NCBI GenBank assembly: GCA_044356865.1 | Contig: JBIKVN010000128.1 | Coordinates: forward strand, 1-8,875 | DNA length: 8,875 bases | Origin: JBEIUL01 sp044356865 | GTDB taxonomy: Bacteria; Planctomycetota; Phycisphaerae; Phycisphaerales; SM1A02 | Direction of reading: 5' to 3' | Shown: piece after piece, positions 1 to 5,925 of the stretch | Layout of the letters: each line of letters starts with the position of its first letter | Numbering within the stretch: position 1 is the stretch's first letter | Program-made: the position numbers and the translations under genes | The notes under the pieces: model-generated | Databases searched by the model: none | What the model was told of the DNA's origin: nothing | What the model saw: the letters and a program-made list of their open reading frames with translations, nothing else

Positions 1-1
1 G

Positions 2-292
2 ACCGCCGCGTTCCTCGTGGCGAGCGAGGGCGGGGCCGGCGGCGAGCTCATCGAGACGCTCGTGGCCGGAGCGCCCGCCCCCGAGGTCCGCGCGGTCGAG
101 ACGGCGGCGCCGACGAGGGCCGTGGGCGCGGCCGAGGACGTGCTCGGCGAGCTCGTGCGGGCGAAGCCGCCCGAGGCTCCGAAGGCCCGCGAGACGGCCG
201 AAGCCCCGAAGGCCCCGGAGGGCGTCGACGCGTCGGTGATCGACGACCTGCTCGGCGGCGGGGAAGGCGGCGGGAAGGATTCCGGCCGGTGA
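2..292 (+). CDS. C-terminal tail of an unidentified protein (5' end outside window)
   Basis: The frame is open from the first complete codon at position 2 to the TGA at 290-292, so this is the end of a gene that starts upstream. The GTG at 17 is probably an internal Val. About 96 residues are visible. A short Ala/Gly-rich stretch leads into a low-complexity Ala/Pro/Glu/Lys segment in which EAPKA occurs twice, and then a Gly-rich end (VIDDLLGGGEGGG). No catalytic motif is visible. The stop overlaps the GTG start of the permease by 4 nt (GTGA at 289-292), so the two are very probably translationally coupled. Because permeases of this kind normally follow their ATP-binding subunit, this could be the tail of the ABC ATPase. 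That is an inference from position only, since no Walker or signature motif lies in the window. It could equally be another membrane or regulatory protein with a disordered C-terminus. Confidence 0.6.
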   Translation, partial: TAAFLVASEGGAGGELIETLVAGAPAPEVRAVETAAPTRAVGAAEDVLGELVRAKPPEAPKARETAEAPKAPEGVDASVIDDLLGGGEGGGKDSGR

Positions 293-2349
293 TCGGGCTC
301 TTCCGGCTGCTGGCCGCCCGTTTCGACGCGCTCGATCGACGGCGTGGGTTCCGCATCGCGGTCACCGTCGTGGCGACGCTCGCGATCGCGATTCCCTTCG
401 CCATGACCTGGCGGGAAGGCCGTCGCCTGCGGTCCGACGCCAACGCGATCATGGCGACGCTGGCGGTCGCGAACCTGGCCGCGAAGGACGCCGCCGCGGT
501 GCAGTTCGCGGAAGCGGGCACCGTCACGCTCGACGCGGGCACGCCGCGCGAGCGGACCCTCGGCGACCCGGCCCTCGCCGCGACCGCGCGGCGCCTCTAC
601 GACGAGAGCGGCCGCCTGCTCGACGCTTCCGCCGCGGCGTCGGTGGTGCTGGCGGCGACGGTGCCCGCCTGGATGCCGACCTTCCTGATCGAGCAGCCCT
701 CGACGACCGCGGCGACGGGGTTGCTCTGCCTCGTCGCGGCGCTCGGCACGATCTGGGGCGGCCTGCTCGGGCCGGCCCTGCTGATCGCCCTCGCCTCGCT
801 CGGCCTTGCCCTGCCGTTCTGGCTCGGCGGGCGGCTGGCCCCGAGCCTCTCGGTGCTCGGGATCGGCGGGCTCGGACTCGCGTTCCTGCTGCTGGTCCGG
901 CTGGCGAGCTGGCTGCTCTCGGGCCCGAACCCGCTCTCGGCCATCGCCGCAAACGTGTTGCGGGAATCGCTGCGGCTGCGGATCGCGGCCTTCTTCATCG
1001 GTGGGCTGGTGGTGCTGCTGCCGCTCCTGCCGCTCTGGATCTCGCGCGACGACCCGCTTCGGTACCAGATCCAGACCTACCTGAGCAACGCGACGGGCCT
1101 CACCTTCCTGTTCGCCGCGTGCATGACCGTCTTCCTCTCGGCGGCGACCGTGGCCTTCGAGATCCGCGACCGCCAGATCTGGCAGGTGTTGACCAAGCCC
1201 GTGGCGAGGCTCCAGTACCTGCTCGGAAAGTGGGCGGGCACCGTCGCCCTGAACCTGATCCTGCTGGCGGTCGCCGGCGGGGCGACGCTCATCACCGTGC
1301 AGGCGATGCGCACGCGGCCCGCGGTGGACGCCCTCGACGCCGCGGCGGTGCGCGAGGAGGTCCTCGCGGCCCGCACCGGCTCGTACCCGCAGTATCGGCG
1401 GCTCGGGACGGCCGAACTCGACGCCGCGGTGCAGGCGGCGCTGGCGAAGGATCCGTTGCTGCGGGCCGAGCTCGAGGACGGCCAGCGCGACGCCGCCGAG
1501 GTCGAGCGCGAGCAGCGGAAGCGGATCCTCACCGAGCACCTCGCGCAGCAGCGGACCGTCCCGCCGGGCGAGGAACGGGCCTATGCCTTCACCGGACTCT
1601 CGGCGGCGAAGCGGCTCGGCGGGAACGTCTCGCTCCGCTATTCGTTCGACATCGTGCGGATGAATCCGCACGAGACCCATCCGGTGATCTTCAAGTTCCG
1701 CGACGGCTACTACGCCGACCGGATGTTCGTGCCGTCGCAGGCCCATGTGCTGCCGGTGCCCGCCGAGCTGATCGACGACGACGGGACGCTCACCGTCACC
1801 ATCGAGAACGCCGGGCTGGTGTCGGGGCCGGAGGGCGTCGTGAAGGCGCCCGGCGAGGGGCCGCTGCTCTTCAAGGCCGATTCCCTCGAGGTGCTGTGGC
1901 GGGCCGGCGAGTTCGAGGCCAACTTCGTGCGGGCCCAGCTGGTGAACCTCGTGAAGCTCTCGTTCCTGGCGATGCTGGGCGTGGCGACCGCGACGTTCCT
2001 CTCGTTCCCGGTGGCGACGCTGCTCTGCTTCACGGTGCTCGCGATCGGCAGCCTGTCGCCGTTCCTCTCGATCTCGATCGAGGACTACGTGGTGTCGACC
2101 GAGGCGCCGATCCTGCAGCAGGTCCTGCAGGTCTCGGTGCGGACGATCGCCCGCGTCGCCGAGTGGCTCCTGCGGGCCTTCGGCGAGACCGGGGCGAACC
2201 GCCTGGTGGTCGAGGGAAGGCTCGTGCCGTGGTCGGCGCTGGTCCGCACCGTCGCGGTCATCGGCGTGGCCTGGACGGGCCTGGCGTTCGTCGCCGGATT
2301 CCTCGCGTTCCGCCGCAAGGAGATCGCCATCTACAGCGGCCAGGGCTGA
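289..2349 (+). CDS. ABC-2-type transporter permease with a large extracytoplasmic domain
   Basis: This is a 686-aa integral membrane protein, probably the permease of an ABC exporter-type system. A first membrane segment lies at about residues 21-41, and further hydrophobic segments at about 118-134, 140-178, 186-210, 232-251, 270-290 and 316-337. Residues 290-315 read FEIRDRQIW, then LTKPV and YLLGKW, the cytoplasmic stretch typical of ABC-2 permeases (TKPV...R..YLLGKW). A hydrophilic, charged region of about 200 residues (341-545) follows, including a Glu/Arg-rich, possibly coiled-coil part (near 390-425). Two last membrane regions lie at about 551-593 (with FLSFP at 570-574) and 651-674, and the end is short and basic. 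The GTG start at 289 is chosen because AAGGA lies at 275-279, 9 nt upstream, and because it forms a GTGA overlap with the preceding stop. Family assignment is fairly firm. The substrate cannot be read from the sequence, and no ATPase is visible here. Confidence 0.82.
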   Translation: MIGLFRLLAARFDALDRRRGFRIAVTVVATLAIAIPFAMTWREGRRLRSDANAIMATLAVANLAAKDAAAVQFAEAGTVTLDAGTPRERTLGDPALAATARRLYDESGRLLDASAAASVVLAATVPAWMPTFLIEQPSTTAATGLLCLVAALGTIWGGLLGPALLIALASLGLALPFWLGGRLAPSLSVLGIGGLGLAFLLLVRLASWLLSGPNPLSAIAANVLRESLRLRIAAFFIGGLVVLLPLLPLWISRDDPLRYQIQTYLSNATGLTFLFAACMTVFLSAATVAFEIRDRQIWQVLTKPVARLQYLLGKWAGTVALNLILLAVAGGATLITVQAMRTRPAVDALDAAAVREEVLAARTGSYPQYRRLGTAELDAAVQAALAKDPLLRAELEDGQRDAAEVEREQRKRILTEHLAQQRTVPPGEERAYAFTGLSAAKRLGGNVSLRYSFDIVRMNPHETHPVIFKFRDGYYADRMFVPSQAHVLPVPAELIDDDGTLTVTIENAGLVSGPEGVVKAPGEGPLLFKADSLEVLWRAGEFEANFVRAQLVNLVKLSFLAMLGVATATFLSFPVATLLCFTVLAIGSLSPFLSISIEDYVVSTEAPILQQVLQVSVRTIARVAEWLLRAFGETGANRLVVEGRLVPWSALVRTVAVIGVAWTGLAFVAGFLAFRRKEIAIYSGQG

Positions 2350-2368
2350 CGCCGCCGATGCCTTTCCC

Positions 2369-4624
2369 ATGACCCGCGACCGACTCGTCCAGCTCCTCGC
2401 CCTCGGCCTCGCGATCGCCGTCGCCCTCGCGTCGGGATCGCTGCTGCCGCGGATCGTCGACCGCGCCGGTGAGCGGTTCCTCACGGTCCAGCCGGTGATG
2501 CCGGCGGGCGAGTCGACCGCGCCGGCGCCCGTCCGCGTCCAACTCAGCGCGCTCCGCGAGATGGAGACGACCGCCCCGACGCGGAAGGCGGATCCCGGGC
2601 GGCTCGAGCTCGAGTTCGACGCGAACAGCCGGGAGTGGCAGGGGGCGATCGGCGACGACGTGCGGATCACCTACCTCCGCGACGGCGAGCGGATCCCGCT
2701 CGAGGGCGAGCTCGTCGGGACCGACGGCTACGGGCTCCGTTACACCGACGTCGCGGTCGAGGGCGCCCCGCCGGTGGTCGCGATCGGCACGGCGCTCGGG
2801 GCCTTCCGCGGGCTGATCGTCGACTACCTGTGGATCAAGCTCAACATGATGAAGGAGAAGGGGCTCTTCTACGAGATGATGGCGGACGCCGACCTCATCA
2901 CGAAGCTGCAGCCGAGGTTCGGCGAGGTCTGGGGCTTCCACGGCCACAACATGGCCTACAACGTCTCGGTGCTCACGAACACGCCGGAAGAGCGGTGGGA
3001 GTGGGTGAAGGCCGGCATCGACCTCGTCCGCGACCGCGGGCTGCGCTACAACCCCAACGACATCGTCCTGCACAAGGAGCTGGCGTTCTGGTTCGCCCAC
3101 AAGCTCGACGGGGTCGCCGACGACGCCCACCTCCACTACAAGCGGCAACTCGCCCGCGAGTGGCAGCTCGTGCTCGGCACGCCGCCGCCGTCGCACGAGG
3201 AGCGCATCGCCTGGATCAGGCGGATCGCCGACGCCCCCGAGACCCTCGGCGAACTCGAACGGCGGGATCCGAAGGTGAAGGAGCTCGTGGCCCGGCTGGC
3301 CGAGGGCCTCTCGGGCTTCGACCGGCGCTTCACCTTCCGGCTCGATGCGGAGTTCCTCATGAACCTCGGCCAGTGGCTGGCGGTGCGGGAGTCGCCGTAC
3401 GCCCAGCTGCTCGGGCTGGAGGCGCAGCTCTCGCTGAAGGACGGGGACGCGGGCGGCCGCTTCCAGAACCGGCTCTTCCAGGCGATCGACGCGGCGTTCG
3501 CGGGGGCCCTCGGGCCGGACGCGAAGCCCGAGGACCGCGCGGCCGCCGAGGACTTCCTGGCGTTCCTCCGCAAGAAGGTCCTGATCGAGCGCTACAACAT
3601 GGACCCGCGGCTCATGTACGAGTACACGCGGGACACCGGGCCGCTCGACTGGCGGCACCCGCAGGCCCACGCCCTCTACTGGGCCCGCAAGGGCGGGCAG
3701 TACGGGGCGCTGCGGTACGAGAACTCCGAAGACATCTACAAGATCGTCAACAACGACCGCACCGAGATCCAGGCGATGCAGGCCCTCGCCCGCTCGGGGC
3801 TGATGGCCTACGACATCTTCGCCGGCGACAACCCGACCCGGCTGAGCGACCCGCGGTGGATCAAGGTGCTCGATCGCTACTTCCGCCGGCTCTACGACAA
3901 GCACTTCGAGACCCGCGGCGGCGGCGGCGACTCGTTCACGGCGCTGCACGAGAACTTCATGAGTTCCGCGGTGCGCGAGCTGTACCGGGCCGGCGACCTC
4001 GTCGGGGCGCAGGCGATCCTCGACGAGCTCGATGCGCTCTACGGCTCGGGCGGGGTGGTGCCGAACGCGAAGTACCAGGCCGACCTCGAGACCTTCGTGC
4101 GGAACGTGACCTACGGCGAGTACGAGATGCAGCCGGAGGTCGCCCGCAGCGACGTCTACGCGACGCTCACGCGGGGTTTCCGCGAGGGACTGCTGGGCGG
4201 CAACCGGGAGATCCTCGACGCGGCGATCCGTTTCGCGGGCGAGCTCACCGCCTATTTCCAGAGCCGCGAGAGCAACGATTTCACGAACAAGTTCGGCGAG
4301 GGTCGCATGCGCGACCTCATCGGCAGCCTGAGGACCAGCGTCGAGGATGTCTTCCGCGGCGTGCTGCTGGACGCGAACGCCCCGCTCATCGACCGGCTCA
4401 CCATCTGGAACCGGGCCCCCGAGAACGAGCGGCGGGCGGTCTACGACACCACCCGCGGGCCGCTCGAGGCCGAGTTCCGCCGCAGCCCGCTTGCCGCCAC
4501 CCTGCGTTTCGAGCAGGTCTTCCCCGAGCCGCCCGGCATGGCCGAGTTCCGCCTCCGCCAGGCCGAGGAGGCCGCGGCGCGGTCCGCTCCGGCCGCGGAC
4601 CGCGGCGAGATGGAAAGGAAATGA
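2369..4624 (+). CDS. Conserved-looking membrane-anchored helical (TPR-like) protein of unknown function
   Basis: I cannot name this 751-aa protein. It has one N-terminal hydrophobic segment (residues about 6-27) followed by a Pro/Ala-rich stretch, which suggests a signal anchor with the rest outside the cytoplasm. Residues about 78-130 look beta-rich. From about 140 onward the protein is strongly alpha-helical and rich in aromatic and charged residues. A distinctive block at 149-230 carries DYLWIK, LQPRFGEVW, HNMAYNVS, EERWEWV and RDRGLRYNPND. Its paired-helix look resembles TPR/SEL1-like scaffolds, and from memory similar blocks occur in planctomycete proteins beside ABC-2 permeases. I see no catalytic motif. 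It starts 19 nt after the permease stop, with no clear Shine-Dalgarno sequence before ATG 2369, and it overlaps the next gene by ATGA. A role as an extracytoplasmic partner of the permease is inferred from the operon and the anchor. The gene itself is certain from its long frame and its non-Arg-rich composition. Confidence 0.85.
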   Translation: MTRDRLVQLLALGLAIAVALASGSLLPRIVDRAGERFLTVQPVMPAGESTAPAPVRVQLSALREMETTAPTRKADPGRLELEFDANSREWQGAIGDDVRITYLRDGERIPLEGELVGTDGYGLRYTDVAVEGAPPVVAIGTALGAFRGLIVDYLWIKLNMMKEKGLFYEMMADADLITKLQPRFGEVWGFHGHNMAYNVSVLTNTPEERWEWVKAGIDLVRDRGLRYNPNDIVLHKELAFWFAHKLDGVADDAHLHYKRQLAREWQLVLGTPPPSHEERIAWIRRIADAPETLGELERRDPKVKELVARLAEGLSGFDRRFTFRLDAEFLMNLGQWLAVRESPYAQLLGLEAQLSLKDGDAGGRFQNRLFQAIDAAFAGALGPDAKPEDRAAAEDFLAFLRKKVLIERYNMDPRLMYEYTRDTGPLDWRHPQAHALYWARKGGQYGALRYENSEDIYKIVNNDRTEIQAMQALARSGLMAYDIFAGDNPTRLSDPRWIKVLDRYFRRLYDKHFETRGGGGDSFTALHENFMSSAVRELYRAGDLVGAQAILDELDALYGSGGVVPNAKYQADLETFVRNVTYGEYEMQPEVARSDVYATLTRGFREGLLGGNREILDAAIRFAGELTAYFQSRESNDFTNKFGEGRMRDLIGSLRTSVEDVFRGVLLDANAPLIDRLTIWNRAPENERRAVYDTTRGPLEAEFRRSPLAATLRFEQVFPEPPGMAEFRLRQAEEAAARSAPAADRGEMERK
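4615..4619 (+). promoter_or_regulatory. Shine-Dalgarno-like AAGGA before the FAH-family gene
   Basis: AAGGA lies inside the last codons of the preceding gene. It is only 1 nt from ATG 4621 but 10 nt from the in-frame ATG at 4630 (Met4). It therefore fits initiation at 4630 better, whereas the ATGA stop-start overlap favours 4621. Confidence 0.4.
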
Positions 4625-5301
4625 TCCGCATGGGCCCCGACCCCTCCCGACGCTTTCCCGCGATTCTCGCCATCGGCCGGAACTACTCGGACCACGCCCG
4701 GGAGATGGGGCATGTCGAGGCCCGTCCGGCCCACCCGATGGTCTTCATGAAGAACCCGGCGAGCGCTTGCCGGGGGGGCGACCCGATCCGGATTCCCGCC
4801 GCGTGCCGCGAGCACGGCCCCGAGGTCGACTGGGAAGGCGAGCTCGCGGTCGAGATCGCCCGCGACTGCCGCGACGTGCCGCGGGAGCGGGCCTTCGAGG
4901 TGATCGCCGGATACCGCGTGGCGAACGACGTGAGCGCCCGCTGGTGGCAGAAGGAAGGCAGCGGGGGGCAGTTCTGCCGCGGCAAGAGTTTCGATACGTT
5001 CTGTCCGCTCTCCGACCTCGCCCCGGCCGCCGCGGTCGGCGACCCGCGGGACCTCCGGATCGAGACGCGGCTCAACGGCGAGGTCGTGCAGGGTGCCCGC
5101 ACGAGCCTGATGCTCTTCCCGGTCGACGAGCTCGTCGCCGAACTCAGCCGCGGCATGACGCTGCTCGCGGGGACGCTCATCCTGACCGGCACCCCGGCCG
5201 GCGTCGGGGCGGGCCGGACCCCGCCGCGGTTCCTCGGCACGGGGGACGAGGTCGAGGTCACGATCGAGCGGGTGGGATCGATCCGCAACCGGGTGGAGTG
5301 A
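4621..5301 (+). CDS. Fumarylacetoacetate hydrolase (FAH) family protein, FAHD1-like
   Basis: This is a 226-aa single-domain FAH-fold enzyme. The family includes acylpyruvases, oxaloacetate decarboxylases or tautomerases, and hydratase/isomerases of aromatic catabolism. Visible motifs in order are GRNYSDHAREMG (19-30, with the His25/Glu28 pair that acts catalytically in FAHD1-type members), VFMKNPAS (41-48), VDWEGEL (69-75, with metal ligands Glu72 and Glu74), NDVSAR (102-107, with metal ligand Asp103), GKSFDTFCP (121-129) and LTGTPAGVG (188-196). All three metal-binding acidic residues are present, so it should be an active, Mg or Mn-dependent cytoplasmic enzyme. The length matches compact FAHD1-like members, and the exact substrate cannot be assigned. 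It overlaps the stop of the 751-aa gene by ATGA. Met4 at 4630 is an alternative start with better Shine-Dalgarno spacing. Its place in an ABC/membrane operon is unexplained and may be incidental. Confidence 0.92.
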   Translation: MIRMGPDPSRRFPAILAIGRNYSDHAREMGHVEARPAHPMVFMKNPASACRGGDPIRIPAACREHGPEVDWEGELAVEIARDCRDVPRERAFEVIAGYRVANDVSARWWQKEGSGGQFCRGKSFDTFCPLSDLAPAAAVGDPRDLRIETRLNGEVVQGARTSLMLFPVDELVAELSRGMTLLAGTLILTGTPAGVGAGRTPPRFLGTGDEVEVTIERVGSIRNRVE

Positions 5302-5305
5302 TCCC

Positions 5306-5542
5306 TCACGGCACCGGGTCGTCGCCCGAGCCGCCCCAGGGGTGGCAGCGGGCGATCCGCCGCACCGTGAGCCACGAGCCGCGGATCGCCCCGTGCCGCT
5401 CGAGGGCGTCGAGCCCGTACCGCGAGCAGGTCGGGGCGAAGCGGCACTGGCCGCCGAGGATCGGGCCGAGGAAGCGTCGGTAGCCGTGGATGGCCCGCTG
5501 CAGCAGGCGGGCGGCGGGCGAGGGACGCGGACTCGCGTTCAC
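5306..5542 (-). CDS. yidD: Membrane protein insertion efficiency factor YidD
   Basis: This small basic protein of 78 aa (usual YidD length is about 70-90) is thought to assist YidC/Sec-dependent insertion of inner-membrane proteins. The family signature is clear: GYRRFLGPILG (20-30), then CRFAPTCSRYGLDALERHGA (33-52, with the conserved Cys33 and Cys39), and RCHPW at 65-69 followed by DDPVP at the C-terminus. The GTG start at 5542 is chosen because it forms a GTGA overlap with the rnpA stop and has GAGG 6 nt upstream. The frame stays open far upstream, but that extension is Arg/Pro-rich shadow of rnpA. It is the last gene of the ClC-rnpA-yidD series and converges on the FAH gene with 4 nt between stops. 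No yidC follows, unlike the common rnpA-yidD-yidC order. Confidence 0.93.
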   Translation of the reverse strand: MNASPRPSPAARLLQRAIHGYRRFLGPILGGQCRFAPTCSRYGLDALERHGAIRGSWLTVRRIARCHPWGGSGDDPVP

Positions 5543-5925
5543 GGTGAGCCTCGCGCCGCCCGGCGGGTCCAGGTCTCGTGCAGCCGCCGCACCGCCTCGA
5601 GCAGGATCGCCCGATACCCGTCGAGGGGCAGTTCCGCGTGCGGCCGCGCGGTCACGAGCAGGTCGTAGGCGGCGGGAAAGCCGCCCCGTTCGAGGCGGAA
5701 TGCCTCGCGGAGATGGCGCTTCATCCGGTTCCGCCGGACGGCAGGTCCGAGGCGGCGCCCGATGCTCATCCCGAGCCGCGAGCGGCCGAGCGGGTTCGGG
5801 ATCGCGAAAACCGAGAGCGGTCCGAGGTCGACCCGGGCCCGGCCGTCGCGGACCCGCGCGAACTCGCGGCGGTGGGTGAGGCGGGCCGACGGCCCGAACC
5901 GGAACGGTCGCGGCGCCCCGCTCAC
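5539..5925 (-). CDS. rnpA: Ribonuclease P protein component RnpA
   Basis: This is the small basic protein subunit (128 aa, typical length 110-130) that binds the RNase P RNA and aids 5' maturation of tRNA precursors. The N-terminus has the usual RLTHRREFARV pattern (15-25). A central beta region carries VFAIPN and SRLGMSIGRRLG (49-60). The diagnostic RNR helix is RRNRMKRHLREAFR (64-77), and DLLVTARP lies near residues 93-100. The GTG start at 5925 overlaps the ClC stop by 4 nt (GTGA) and has GAGG 7 nt upstream. Its stop overlaps the yidD start in the same way. Co-transcription with yidD is usual, but rpmH, which normally precedes rnpA, is absent and a ClC gene takes its place. Translation is likely coupled to both neighbours. 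Confidence 0.94.
   Translation of the reverse strand: MSGAPRPFRFGPSARLTHRREFARVRDGRARVDLGPLSVFAIPNPLGRSRLGMSIGRRLGPAVRRNRMKRHLREAFRLERGGFPAAYDLLVTARPHAELPLDGYRAILLEAVRRLHETWTRRAARGSP
5549..5552 (-). promoter_or_regulatory. Shine-Dalgarno GAGG for yidD
   Basis: GAGG on the minus strand, inside the end of rnpA, lies 6 nt before the GTG at 5542. It supports this start over the much longer open frame upstream. Confidence 0.55.

Noticed and set aside
48..542. Minus-strand 164-codon frame at the left edge
   Set aside because: A Ser/Arg/Pro-rich shadow spanning the junction of two plus-strand genes.
1119..2372. Plus-strand 417-codon frame inside the permease
   Set aside because: An Arg/Gly/Ala-rich out-of-frame shadow of the permease gene with no motif.
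2258..3949. Minus-strand open frame of 563 codons opposite the 751-aa gene
   Set aside because: Its product is Val/Leu/Arg/Glu/Pro-rich with no domain, and it lies fully antisense to a well-formed gene. Long antisense frames arise from G/C-biased third positions.
2635..4620. Plus-strand open frame running into the FAH gene, which would suggest an 888-aa fusion
   Set aside because: The part before 4621 is Arg/Gly/Ala-rich shadow of the 751-aa gene. Only the part from 4621 shows the FAH family.
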